Assembly: GCA_903869365.1 (NCBI GenBank)
Contig: CAIPYV010000110.1
Coordinates: 1-50,114, forward strand
From: an uncultured Chlorobiaceae bacterium
GTDB lineage: Bacteria; Bacteroidota; Chlorobiia; Chlorobiales; Chlorobiaceae
Reading direction: 5' to 3'
Length of the DNA: 50,114 nucleotides
Shown: piece after piece, positions 27,303 through 36,015 of the stretch
Numbering within the stretch: position 1 is the stretch's first letter
Layout of the letters: each line of letters starts with the position of its first letter
Program-made: the position numbers and the translations under genes
Notes under the pieces: model-generated
The model's database searches: none
Told to the model about the DNA's origin: nothing
The model's input: only the letters and a program-made list of their open reading frames with translations

Positions 27303-29420
27303 TTAGAAGGTCTGTGTTAAACCAACATTCAACGAACGACCCTGTCCGGCAACTGATTCGAATGAGAAGAGTCGCTTGTTTGCCAGGTTGAGGTCATAGT
27401 TAATGCCACCGAGCGGCAGATAATAGAACCGGTCGAACAGGTTAGTGACACCGAAGTCTAATCGGAGGTTTTTCCATTGGTAATCCGTGTGCAGATTGAG
27501 CAGGGCGAAGCCTGGAGTTGTTGGCTCTTTACGAAGAGGATCAACCTCTGTTTTCTTGCTGACAAGTTGCAGTTCAAGCGCGTTGGTCCATCCGGCGACT
27601 CTCTGTTCCAGCGTCAGGTAACCATTCAGCGGCATGATATGGTAGAGAGAGTTCCCTGTGTCTGAGTTTCGGCCGTGCACATAGCCAAGACTTCCACGAA
27701 GCTGGCCGTGTCCGAAGCTGCTGCTCTCCCATACACCAACTTTTCCCGACACATCCATCCCATAAATTCTTGCGTTATGATTGGCAAACTGCAGGGTGTT
27801 GCCGGTTGATTTCAACGTTAAAATATTTACATCAATGTAATCATTGACATACGTGTAATAGGGAGTAACCTTCAACTCCCAGCTCTTGCGTTCACTGTCG
27901 TGCCACTCAGCCGAGAGACTCAAGGTATTAGCAACTTCAGGCTTGAGGTTGAGATTGCCTACATAAGCATTACCGTCACCAAACCAGTTGATCATGCCGC
28001 TGCACATAAAGCTTTTCGACCATGCATAGCGTTCGTAGAGGTTCGGGGAGCGGGTCTTGCGGGCATAGCCGATCTCATAGGACGCCTTTGATGAAGGCTC
28101 AAATCTGGCCAGAGCGGTAATGTCCAGATTGTTGTCGTTGCGGGCATGATCCAGGACATTGAAGGCATTTGCATCAGCAGCATACATCATGCCGGTGTTA
28201 TACCCCTGGACGCTGCCGGTATCCATCTGTACCAGTTCATCGCGTATACCGAGAACAGTAGTCACCTCTGTGCTTACCTTTGCTTCCCATTCGGCAAACA
28301 GACCGTACCTGTCACGCCGGCCATTATTGATATTGACGAAGGTGTTCGGCGACATCATCATACTGCCGGCAACCGGTGGCCATGAGTCGTTCAGGGTGAA
28401 GCGGTGGAATTCGTTGCCGAGGCGAAGGATGTTCTTTTCAGCAAAAGGAATATCTGTTTTCAACGAATAGCCAAGGTCGATACCGCGAGTCTCCATGGGC
28501 ATATCCTTCATTCCCGTCTGAACAGCAGGAATGGCCAGCTTGTCTTTGCCGGAATCCATCTTGTGATAGGTCTTCTCCCAGTATGCCTTGGCATCGAGTT
28601 TACCCCAGCCGAAGCTGTTCTTGTAGGCGATATTGATAAAAGAAGCGTTATTGTCGACCATGTCCATCCACTGGTTGACAAATCCCTGGCCAGAGATCGA
28701 TTGATGGCCTGCCTTGAAGGACAACAAGTTATCGTCACCCTTGAAGGCTAAAGTAGCTCCGAGATTACGCGACTCATAATAGGTTGATGTTACAGTATTA
28801 TCATGACCATCCTTGTAGTCATCGGCATGATCAATTGAACCGGTAACACCAAAGCTGACACTGCTGTTTGCCACTGCGGCTGAGAATGCTGCACCGGTGC
28901 TCTGATTGACGCTTCGGTAAGAGGTTGACACACTACCCGATTCTTTGATGCCATCACCAGGTTGAGCAAAAATCGGCTGATCCGATTCAACGTGAATCGT
29001 GCCCCCGACGTTGTCACCACCGTAACTGACTGGAGAAACAGCAGTTTTAACACCGATGCGGCTCACGTTTGAAGGAGCGATGTAGGACAACGGCGGATTC
29101 ATGTGGTTGGCACAGGCCGAAGTCAGACACATCCCGTCAACGTATATGGTTAAACGGTCGTCTCCCAGTCCGTGTATGATTGGCAGGCTCGAAACCCCCC
29201 CGCCCGTGGCAAGGGTGACTCCCGGTTCATCTTTGAGAAGCGAGGCAGTATCACTGGTTTTCAGTCGTTTGGATGCCAGTGGAGCCTCAGGTTTTTCTGA
29301 ACTTCCAGTAATAACCGTTTCCTGGCTTATCGCTTCTATACAAAATGCCGGCAAAGGCAGTGCCGCAGTTATCAGCAGAAACGTTAGCAAGGGAATAAAG
29401 TGGTTTGTTGAATTTCTCAT
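27303..29420 (-). CDS. TonB-dependent outer-membrane receptor (probable metal/copper-type)
   Basis: A 705-aa protein. It has a signal peptide (FIPLLTFLLITAALPLPAFC), then a plug domain with a shortened TonB-box region, IIHGLGDDRLTIYVDGMCLT and YGGDNVGGTIHVE, and a 22-strand barrel ending in aromatic F (GRSLNVGLTQTF). Met/His-rich stretches such as CANHMNPPLSYI, GSMMMSPNTF and NTGMMYAADA resemble OprC/NosA-like copper receptors, which is a substrate inference only. It lies just downstream of a small Cys/His-rich exported protein. I start at ATG 29420; a TTG at 29462 is weaker. Confidence 0.88.
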   Translation of the reverse strand: MRNSTNHFIPLLTFLLITAALPLPAFCIEAISQETVITGSSEKPEAPLASKRLKTSDTASLLKDEPGVTLATGGGVSSLPIIHGLGDDRLTIYVDGMCLTSACANHMNPPLSYIAPSNVSRIGVKTAVSPVSYGGDNVGGTIHVESDQPIFAQPGDGIKESGSVSTSYRSVNQSTGAAFSAAVANSSVSFGVTGSIDHADDYKDGHDNTVTSTYYESRNLGATLAFKGDDNLLSFKAGHQSISGQGFVNQWMDMVDNNASFINIAYKNSFGWGKLDAKAYWEKTYHKMDSGKDKLAIPAVQTGMKDMPMETRGIDLGYSLKTDIPFAEKNILRLGNEFHRFTLNDSWPPVAGSMMMSPNTFVNINNGRRDRYGLFAEWEAKVSTEVTTVLGIRDELVQMDTGSVQGYNTGMMYAADANAFNVLDHARNDNNLDITALARFEPSSKASYEIGYARKTRSPNLYERYAWSKSFMCSGMINWFGDGNAYVGNLNLKPEVANTLSLSAEWHDSERKSWELKVTPYYTYVNDYIDVNILTLKSTGNTLQFANHNARIYGMDVSGKVGVWESSSFGHGQLRGSLGYVHGRNSDTGNSLYHIMPLNGYLTLEQRVAGWTNALELQLVSKKTEVDPLRKEPTTPGFALLNLHTDYQWKNLRLDFGVTNLFDRFYYLPLGGINYDLNLANKRLFSFESVAGQGRSLNVGLTQTF

Positions 29421-29462
29421 AGTATTAAAAAATGATAAGTTAACGCTGTCTGTTGTTTCCAA

Positions 29463-29555
29463 ACAGATAAATTATGACAAACGCCTCATCCCTAACCTTG
29501 AGTTATCAAAAACCCAAGGTTGCGGTTGTCAGCGTTTCCAGTTCAAGAGGCGAAG
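29463..29555 (-). promoter_or_regulatory. Leader region between Cys/His protein and TonB receptor with inverted repeat
   Basis: A 7-bp inverted repeat (AACCTTG/CAAGGTT, about 29492-29528) lies in the 93-bp gap upstream of the receptor. It could form a hairpin in the leader and reduce read-through, or be an operator. No T run follows it, so it is not a standard terminator. Confidence 0.3.
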
Positions 29556-29942
29556 CTAAGCGTTAGGAGGGTGGTCGATGTGGCGCAGGACTCCATCGAG
29601 GAGAAAAGAGGAGAGATTTGAGGTAAATATATGACCGGCGGCGGCTGTCACATGAGCATGATGTATGTCAGGGAGAAGGCCGGGCATCAGATTGAATAGC
29701 TCTTCCAGAGTTTTTGTCGGAAGTTGTTTCTCCGATGAAGCTGGCTTTGTATCGCTCGTGGCGGCAATTGTTTTGTGCAGGAAACAGTGTCCGCAGCAAT
29801 CCATGTTTTTCTTTTCACAGACTGTTTCTGCAATTGCTTTCTGATTTAAAAAGAAAAGCCCATAACAGACAAATACGCCGTTAATTTGTAAAAGCATCCC
29901 GATAAGCATCAGAACGGCGATGGATCGGGTTGCTGCCCTCAT
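29556..29942 (-). CDS. Small exported/membrane-anchored Cys-His-rich protein
   Basis: A 128-aa protein with an N-terminal hydrophobic helix (SIAVLMLIGMLLQINGVFVC) that is a signal peptide or anchor. A cluster DCCGHCFLHKT (about residues 48-58) follows, then a C-terminal LLPDIHHAHVTAAAGHIF and a final HIDHPPN. Clustered Cys and His suggest metal binding in the periplasm. It directly precedes the TonB receptor in the same direction, so a joint role in metal uptake is plausible. I cannot place it in a named family. Confidence 0.7.
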   Translation of the reverse strand: MRAATRSIAVLMLIGMLLQINGVFVCYGLFFLNQKAIAETVCEKKNMDCCGHCFLHKTIAATSDTKPASSEKQLPTKTLEELFNLMPGLLPDIHHAHVTAAAGHIFTSNLSSFLLDGVLRHIDHPPNA

Positions 29943-30026
29943 AATGTCTTCTTGATATTCCGAAAATACTGATCAATCGCCCAAAAGATAGTCTTTTTTA
30001 CAATTGTTAAAAACACTTCCCGATTT

Positions 30027-30776
30027 TCAGGGGAATAAGGAACTGAACGATCTGATTCCCAGAGTGCCAGAAAGCCGGAACCCTTCACCAAACACGACAC
30101 CGATCTGTTCACCGAAATATCGAGCGCGTGCATCAAGTCCGGTAAGAAACTCCTTGCGCTTGATCAGCGTTAGAGGTTCCTCGGTTGTGCCTTCACGGTA
30201 AAACTGCGAACCGAAGGCAAGCACTCCTTTTCTGGATGCATCAAAAGTTTCCGAGACATCTACGATAAAGTCCGGTTCAAGGTGTTTGAACTGTATATAG
30301 TAAAGGAGGTGCTGCGGTCGGTGGGCCTCTTGCAGAGACCCGTTCATTGTTGTAGGAAGTTGCTGAAGACCGGCATAGTAAAAAGCATCGGTTACCAGCT
30401 TTGACGCTTTAGAGTGATCAGGGTGGCGTTCATCAGGGGGGTTGGCAAAAACCACATTCGGCCTGAAATGCCTTATAATCCGGATAATGTCAGCCAGGTT
30501 TTCTTCAGTATAGAATAATTTTGAATCGCCGAGATCAAGGGTGGTGCGACTCTGGTACCCCATAACTACTGCTGCGTCTTTCGCCTCACTTTTCCTTGTT
30601 TCAGGAGTTCCGAGTGTACCCATCTCTCCTCTTGTCAGGTCGCATACAGCTACTTGATGACCTTCACTCATGATTTTCAGCAGTGTAGCACCGCATGCCA
30701 GTTCAACGTCATCGGGATGAGCGCCGAATGCCAGCGCATAGACTTTTTCAGCTGAACTTTCCAATGGTCTTGTCAT
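30027..30776 (-). CDS. bshB1: Bacillithiol biosynthesis deacetylase BshB1
   Basis: A 249-aa LmbE/PIG-L zinc deacetylase that releases GlcN-malate from GlcNAc-malate in bacillithiol synthesis. Zinc ligands are in AFGAHPDDVELACGATL and DERHPDHSKASKLV; the sequence DLTRGEMGTLGTPETRKSEA is diagnostic of BshB1. Green sulfur bacteria are known to make N-methyl-bacillithiol, which fits. Other bsh genes are not nearby. The gene is divergent from dut. Confidence 0.93.
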   Translation of the reverse strand: MTRPLESSAEKVYALAFGAHPDDVELACGATLLKIMSEGHQVAVCDLTRGEMGTLGTPETRKSEAKDAAVVMGYQSRTTLDLGDSKLFYTEENLADIIRIIRHFRPNVVFANPPDERHPDHSKASKLVTDAFYYAGLQQLPTTMNGSLQEAHRPQHLLYYIQFKHLEPDFIVDVSETFDASRKGVLAFGSQFYREGTTEEPLTLIKRKEFLTGLDARARYFGEQIGVVFGEGFRLSGTLGIRSFSSLFP

Positions 30777-30830
30777 TAATCCTGTTATATTTTAAGCCGT
30801 CAACCCATGATAATATTACATTTCCTGCCA

Positions 30831-31292
30831 ATGTTGAAAGTAAAGATTGTTCGCCTTGACAAACAAGCGGTACTGCCCGTTTATGCAACCGCTCATGCAG
30901 CTGGAATGGATATTTCTGCATGCCTTAAAGAGCCGGTAACTATCCAGCCTTTTACAACCATGTTGATTCCTTCCGGTTTTGCACTTGAACTGCCAGAAGG
31001 TTATGAAGCGCAGCTTCGACCAAGAAGTGGTCTTGCATTACGCTCTCTGATATCACTTCCCAATACCCCCGCGACTATTGATGCCGATTATCGGGGGGAG
31101 GTTAAGGTGATTCTCATAAACTACGGTAGAGAACCGTTTACCGTTAGTCATGGCGATCGCATTGCGCAGATGGTAGTTGCTCAAGTTGAAAAGGTCAGCT
31201 TTGAAGAAGTTGAAGAGCTAAGTACGACCGGAAGGGGTGATGGGGGATTTGGTCACACAGGAACCGGTAATAATCAAGCTGTTACTGAATAA
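30831..31292 (+). CDS. dut: Deoxyuridine 5'-triphosphate nucleotidohydrolase
   Basis: Hydrolyses dUTP to dUMP, keeping uracil out of DNA and feeding dTMP synthesis. It is a 153-aa trimeric dUTPase. Motif 1 is AAGMDISA, motif 2 RPRSGLAL, motif 3 [15 protein letters not shown], motif 4 GDRIAQMVV, and motif 5 [12 protein letters not shown] start at 30831 because [16 protein letters not shown] fits the family length. ATG at 30807 would add eight unconserved residues. It converges with the regulator gene, with an 11-bp overlap of 3' ends. Confidence 0.95.
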   Translation: MLKVKIVRLDKQAVLPVYATAHAAGMDISACLKEPVTIQPFTTMLIPSGFALELPEGYEAQLRPRSGLALRSLISLPNTPATIDADYRGEVKVILINYGREPFTVSHGDRIAQMVVAQVEKVSFEEVEELSTTGRGDGGFGHTGTGNNQAVTE

Positions 31293-32769
31293 AAGGTGAG
31301 CTTGTTTTGAGGTGCTCGAGGCCGAACTTGTCAAGTTTTCTGTAGAGAGTTGCCCGACCTATGCCGAGGATACGGGCTGTTTTGGTGAGATTACCGCGAG
31401 AAGCTCTGTATGCGGTGATGATGGCATCCCGCTCGTGCGCTTCAAGTGAATAAGAGTTCATGTCGTCGCTTTTGCCGGTGGGAACGTTGGGCTCCGTTAG
31501 AGTTTCCAGTAACTTTTTCTCAGAAATGCCAGCAGGTGTTGAATCAGGGACAGAAGCTGCACGCAGGGTTTCAATGGTGTTACCCTTTCGGGTTACGGCT
31601 GCTCGTTGTACGGCATTTTTCAGTTCACGGATATTTCCGGGCCATTGATAGTGCTCCAGGCTTTTGAGTGCTTCAGGTTTGAGTTGAAGTGGTTCAATGT
31701 TGTTTGCTTTTGCAAACTCGTCCAGAAAATATTTGGCAAGCAAAGGAATATCTTCGGCTCTGTCTCGAAGTGTCGGTATGAAAATCAGAAACTCTTCGAG
31801 CCGGTAGTAAAGATCTTCCCTGAAGAGATTTTCTTTAATCGCTTGGGAGAAATCTCGGTTGGTGGCTGAAATGATGCGAATATTGATATTTTTTTCGCTT
31901 TTATCTCCGACCTTGCGAATTTTTCTTTCCTGCAGCACTCTCAGAATTTTTGCCTGTACTTCAGAATTCATGTCACCTATTTCGTCAAGAAAAAGAGTGC
32001 CATTGTCGGCTTGTTCAAAAAAGCCGATATGATTTTTGTCTGCACCGGTGAATGAGCCTTTAATATGTCCGAAAAGAATGCTATCCGCCAGAGTGTTTGA
32101 AATAGCTGCGCAGTTGACTGAAACGAATGGGCCGTTTTTCCGCTTACTGCCGTAGTGAATGGCTTGGGCAAACAACTCCTTCCCTGTGCCGCTTTCGCCG
32201 AGAATAAGCACATTAAGGTCAGTATCCATGACTTGCCTGACCTGTTCCATCGTTTGTTTCAGTGCAGCACTTTTTCCTATGATATTGCTAAACAGCTCCC
32301 TGTTTTTCAGTTCTTTCTGCAGTTCCTGAACCTGGTTCTTCAGACAGGATTCCGCAAGTGCATTACGCATGACAATTTCAAGCCGTTCGATGTCCAAGGG
32401 TTTGGTCAGGTATTCGTATGCACCAAGTTTAATGCATGTTACTGCATTGGGGACATCATAAGATGCTGTAATCATTATCACCGGCATTGAGAATTTATGA
32501 GCTTTTAAGTGCTGCATTACCTCAAAGCCATTCTTCTTCGGCATATTTATATCAAGAAGAACAACGTCAAAAGTCGTTTCAGAAATGCATTGAATGCACT
32601 CATCACCGTCTTTTGCCTCTACCGTAGCATACCCCATTTTTTGCACATAATGGGAAAGAATTCGACGAGTGGTATTATCGTCGTCAGCTATAAGCACAAC
32701 TTTCTTTTGCGGTACACCTTTATTTCTTCCAGAATAAAGGTGAGCATTATCTTCATCCAACACATACAT
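31282..32769 (-). CDS. NtrC-family sigma-54-dependent response regulator
   Basis: A 495-aa protein. Receiver domain residues are ~22-140 (acidic cluster in [12 protein letters not shown]; phospho-Asp in [17 protein letters not shown]; Lys in YLTKPLD). The AAA+ domain is ~160-400 (Walker [13 protein letters not shown]; Walker [11 protein letters not shown]; sensor arginines DLYYRLEEF). A Fis-type HTH lies at the C-terminus ([20 protein letters not shown]). The sigma-54 contact loop reads GSFTGA, not the usual GAFTGA. No kinase gene is adjacent. Its targets are unknown. Confidence 0.93.
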   Translation of the reverse strand: MYVLDEDNAHLYSGRNKGVPQKKVVLIADDDNTTRRILSHYVQKMGYATVEAKDGDECIQCISETTFDVVLLDINMPKKNGFEVMQHLKAHKFSMPVIMITASYDVPNAVTCIKLGAYEYLTKPLDIERLEIVMRNALAESCLKNQVQELQKELKNRELFSNIIGKSAALKQTMEQVRQVMDTDLNVLILGESGTGKELFAQAIHYGSKRKNGPFVSVNCAAISNTLADSILFGHIKGSFTGADKNHIGFFEQADNGTLFLDEIGDMNSEVQAKILRVLQERKIRKVGDKSEKNINIRIISATNRDFSQAIKENLFREDLYYRLEEFLIFIPTLRDRAEDIPLLAKYFLDEFAKANNIEPLQLKPEALKSLEHYQWPGNIRELKNAVQRAAVTRKGNTIETLRAASVPDSTPAGISEKKLLETLTEPNVPTGKSDDMNSYSLEAHERDAIITAYRASRGNLTKTARILGIGRATLYRKLDKFGLEHLKTSSPFIQ

Positions 32770-32903
32770 ACTTAGCTATCTTCAAGGGGTTGGGGGTAAA
32801 GAAAGAACAATATATATATAAACCTTACAATATAACCATCAGGGATTTCCAAAAGTTCCGATTGTGCTCTTCTTGTTCAGGTATTACTCTTAAAAAAAGT
32901 GTT

Positions 32904-33515
32904 TTATGGGCGTTGTTCGATTTTTTGTTTCAGGACAGGTGCCGGAGTTGGAGTATCATGGACAATTTCTTTCGGAGAAAAGTGAATTTGTGTGATCTCC
33001 TTTTTACGCCGATCTTGACCTGTCGGCATTCCTGGTGAAACGATATTGTTCACAAGCTGGCCTAGTCCGGAACTGATATTGTTAAACAAGTTCTGAACTT
33101 GACCTGAGCTTACGGTTGAGTTCAGATTTTCGAGCAGGTTTTTCCATAATTTACCGAGCTCTTGAAAAGAGCTTTGAACCTGTTCTGAATTAATAGTGGC
33201 AGTCACACCATCAATCAACTGCCCGGTAGTAGAGGTGACACCTTCGATCAACTGTCCGGAAACAGAGTTGACATTATTAATGATTCCCTTGACTGGCTCC
33301 GAATTGATAGTCGAAGTAACCCCTTCAATCAGTTGTCCGGTAGCGGAACTTACCGAGCTTATGATTCCCTGGACTGATTCAATGGTTGAGTCAATCAAAA
33401 TGCCCACGTTGCCGATCAAATTAGCCATGTCCCCATTGCCGACATTGTTTTCCGGTGTTATCGGTGCCGACGGTTTTGGTGCGCCTGCCGGTTTGTTGAG
33501 CTCTGCTGCTGCCAT
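32904..33515 (-). CDS. Repetitive alanine/valine/serine-rich protein, possible chlorosome envelope protein
   Basis: A 203-aa protein with no signal peptide. Residues ~30-165 consist of imperfect repeats such as SATGQLIEGVTSTINSEPVK, SVSGQLIEGVTSTTGQLIDG and SSGLGQLVNNIVSP. These give amphipathic, hydrophobic helices broken by Gly/Ser. The N-terminus is Ala/Pro-rich (NKPAGAPKPSAP) and the C-terminus is polar and Pro-rich. This composition recalls CsmB/CsmF/CsmH-type proteins of the chlorosome surface, but I do not see a definite signature. The gene stands alone between the NtrC-like regulator and the transferase operon. An alternative is a generic apolipoprotein-like or phasin-like surface protein. 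Confidence 0.55.
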   Translation of the reverse strand: MAAAELNKPAGAPKPSAPITPENNVGNGDMANLIGNVGILIDSTIESVQGIISSVSSATGQLIEGVTSTINSEPVKGIINNVNSVSGQLIEGVTSTTGQLIDGVTATINSEQVQSSFQELGKLWKNLLENLNSTVSSGQVQNLFNNISSGLGQLVNNIVSPGMPTGQDRRKKEITQIHFSPKEIVHDTPTPAPVLKQKIEQRP

Positions 33516-33658
33516 AGTTGTAGATAGTTAAGGATAAGTAATTAGACGTATTTTGCTCAATATAACAATCTATTCACTAAGTTCGTTACCTCTCCAGGAG
33601 GTATTTTGATGAGGGGTGATGGTCTGTCAGGAGTTGTTACGGGCAATGTCGGGTTAAC

Positions 33659-34357
33659 TCACTCTCCGATGATATTGTCTCTGTAGTAACGGATAATTGT
33701 CTCCTGGTCACATCCAAGTGCATACATCAAATGAATGGTTCCAAAGATTAACTGGAGTCTGATTATACCGTTTTGGTGATACCTTCTGGCCGATGTGGTG
33801 ACCTGGTTTTCAAGAATATGGAATCGCTCGTGCTGTTCAATGCGAGTGATGATATTGATATCTTCCATGACCATCATGGTTTCGTCGAAACCTCCGATGT
33901 CATGAAACAGAGATTTATCAATAAAAAGGGACTGGTCCCCTCCGCGGCATACCATCAACGGAAATTGTGTGAACCATCCGTAAAGGCTCATGACAGGGTT
34001 GCTGTCGTTAAAGTCCATCCTGAAACATCCGGCTTTTTTCCCATCTGCAGAGGCTGAACGGATATTGTCGATAAAGGTTTCTGGAGGCAGAGTGTCAGCA
34101 TGCAGAAAATAGAGAATATCCCCTTGAGCAAGACGCGCACCAGTATTCATTTGTATGGCACGTCCTTTTTCGCTGCGGCATACGGTTACCTGGAAGTCCG
34201 AAAGGATCATAGGTGTCTCATCGTTGCTTGCATCACTAATGATTATTTCAACTTTCTCCGATTGTTCAGTTATCGACAGAAGTGTCTTGAGCGACTGAGC
34301 AATGATTGCCTCTTCGTTATAAGTCGGGATGATAATACTTATGCTTCGAGGGTCCAT
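33659..34357 (-). CDS. Family-2 glycosyltransferase, rSAM-associated (TIGR04283-like)
   Basis: A 232-aa GT-A fold transferase. It opens ISIIIPTYNEEAIIAQSL, has the DXD-equivalent in ILYFLHADTLPP, and the acceptor-side GGFDETMMVMEDINI. It matches transferase 2 of the radical-SAM/selenodomain-associated pair. It is the last gene of the operon, its start overlapping the upstream transferase by 19 bp. The substrate is unknown. Confidence 0.85.
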   Translation of the reverse strand: MDPRSISIIIPTYNEEAIIAQSLKTLLSITEQSEKVEIIISDASNDETPMILSDFQVTVCRSEKGRAIQMNTGARLAQGDILYFLHADTLPPETFIDNIRSASADGKKAGCFRMDFNDSNPVMSLYGWFTQFPLMVCRGGDQSLFIDKSLFHDIGGFDETMMVMEDINIITRIEQHERFHILENQVTTSARRYHQNGIIRLQLIFGTIHLMYALGCDQETIIRYYRDNIIGE

Positions 34358-34947
34358 AATCGGCTTTTTTTCAGGTCATCAAACGTATCGATATCCGACA
34401 GTTCAGGAAGCAGTTGGTGTGTTATATCGAGTCTCAGAAGTATTTCGATGGTTTCGCCGAGTACCTTGTTTGTGCTCCACTCACGATCGAGGAATATGTC
34501 TGGTATAAGCCTGTTTAATCCGATAAGGTAAAATCCTCCATCACTTGCAGGCCCCACGACTGCATCGGAATCTTCAAGAGCTGCGAATGCGGACTCAAGG
34601 ATAGTTGCACTTAACTCATAACAATCTGTTCCAATAAGCACGATATGACGAAATCCTGTATTAAAGCCTCTCCTCATTGCATGCAGCATTCGTTCACCAA
34701 GATTGTCACCAACCTGGAGTTGAGCAGTATAATTATCCGTGAGAAAAATATCAGTGGCAGGGAGGAAGTGAGAATAAAACACTGTTCGGCTCACCTCAAC
34801 CTTTTCAGCGATACAAGCAGTATGACGTCGAAGTGTTTCATAGACTGCAAGAGCTTTTTCATCACCTATAGAGCTGGCGAGACGTGTTTTCACCAATCCC
34901 GATTCAGGGTTTTTTGTAAAGATGATAAGCAGTGACTCGTTTGTCAT
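34339..34947 (-). CDS. DUF2064-type glycosyl/nucleotidyl transferase, rSAM-associated (TIGR04282-like)
   Basis: A 202-aa nucleotide-sugar-transferase-fold protein: FTKNPESGLVKTRLASSIGD (nucleotide-binding loop), VLIGTDCYELSATILESAF (metal-binding Asp) and DAVVGPASDGGFYLIGLN. I start at 34947 because its ATG overlaps the upstream arsS stop as ATGA, indicating coupling. A longer frame to 34989 would run inside arsS. It co-occurs with the TIGR04283 partner and an ArsS-type radical SAM protein in many genomes. Confidence 0.87.
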   Translation of the reverse strand: MTNESLLIIFTKNPESGLVKTRLASSIGDEKALAVYETLRRHTACIAEKVEVSRTVFYSHFLPATDIFLTDNYTAQLQVGDNLGERMLHAMRRGFNTGFRHIVLIGTDCYELSATILESAFAALEDSDAVVGPASDGGFYLIGLNRLIPDIFLDREWSTNKVLGETIEILLRLDITHQLLPELSDIDTFDDLKKSRLWTLEA

Positions 34948-35999
34948 ACCAGAGCTCCCTGGCAGCTGGAACCACATCCAGCCGTACATCCGTAACAGTG
35001 CTGACCTGTGGTTATCAGACGATTGCGGAGCTTGTCTTCATTGAACAAGCTAATGTGCTGCGGCACACCTTTTTCTAAAGGAAGATTGAGCATCTGGTTG
35101 AAATCACAGTCGTAAAGAGTACCGTCCCAGCCGACCGACACTGTTGTTCGACACATGAGGTTTTTCACTGCAAGGGGATTGTAACTCTTTGCAAGAAGCG
35201 TCATATACTGGCAATAATGGCCGCTCTCAAGCAGATCGTTGAGAAAGCGGCTGATCGGCATATTCGTAATTGTATAAAGCTGGTTGAAAACAATACCGTG
35301 CTCTTCGAAAAGTTTCGTTCGGTATTCACTTTCAAGCTTCAACTGTTCTTGTGGCAGCGAAGGGCCACAGGGATTATAGACAAGGTTTAGTCTGAGGTCA
35401 TGTTCCTGTTGACCGTATCCAAGGTTGTTGAGGAGTTTCAATGCCTCAATTGATCGGTCGAAAACCCCTTTTCCTCGTATAATATCGACAGTTGTCTTTG
35501 AGTAACAGGGAAGTGATGCAATAAGGGTTACCCCTTGCTGTTTGAGAAACTCCGGAATATCGCGATATTTTAGGCCACCAGTGAAAAGTGTCAGGTTTGA
35601 ACGGACAAGGATGGTTGCGCCAGGCACTCTGCTCCTTATATTTTTAATGAACCATCGGAATTCCGGATTCATTTCCGGCGCGCCCCCGGTAATATCAATG
35701 GTATTTATGGAACTTTGCTCAAGAGCATCAAGACAATGCAGCATTGTTTTGCGTGTCATTATCTCACTGCGGTCGGGTCCGGCATCAACATGGCAGTGAC
35801 GGCAGAGCAGGTTGCATGCATAGCCTGTGTTGATCTGAAGAACATCGATGCTCAAGGCAGAGAGCGGAGCACTTCCGGATTCGTCAACTTTTTTGCTGAA
35901 TGGAAGGATACCGCAGTCTGTCTCCTCAAGAAGCTTTACCTGAGCCTCAGCAGCGGTAACCATTGTGTTTTGCCGGTGTAGTGATTGTTTTTTTTGCAT
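34944..35999 (-). CDS. arsS: Radical SAM protein, arsenosugar biosynthesis ArsS-like (TIGR04167)
   Basis: A 351-aa radical SAM enzyme. The 4Fe-4S motif CNLLCRHC lies near residue 58, and the SAM-contact GGAPEM and the family's DITGGAPEMNPEF segment follow. The C-terminal DUF3641 region carries extra cysteines (MCRTTVSVGWDGTLYDCDFN and CYGCTAGCGSSCQGA) that probably hold additional clusters. In some organisms ArsS makes arsenosugars with ArsM; no arsM is visible here. It overlaps the downstream transferase by 4 bp. A second Met at 35963 is a possible start. Confidence 0.85.
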   Translation of the reverse strand: MQKKQSLHRQNTMVTAAEAQVKLLEETDCGILPFSKKVDESGSAPLSALSIDVLQINTGYACNLLCRHCHVDAGPDRSEIMTRKTMLHCLDALEQSSINTIDITGGAPEMNPEFRWFIKNIRSRVPGATILVRSNLTLFTGGLKYRDIPEFLKQQGVTLIASLPCYSKTTVDIIRGKGVFDRSIEALKLLNNLGYGQQEHDLRLNLVYNPCGPSLPQEQLKLESEYRTKLFEEHGIVFNQLYTITNMPISRFLNDLLESGHYCQYMTLLAKSYNPLAVKNLMCRTTVSVGWDGTLYDCDFNQMLNLPLEKGVPQHISLFNEDKLRNRLITTGQHCYGCTAGCGSSCQGALV

Positions 36000-36015
36000 A
36001 ACAGGAGTTGGCTGT

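Noticed and set aside
33596-33686. 25-codon plus-strand frame with a perfect AGGAGG seven bases before its ATG
   Set aside because: It overlaps the end of the transferase gene, has no protein-like composition and ends quickly. The ribosome-binding match is likely chance.
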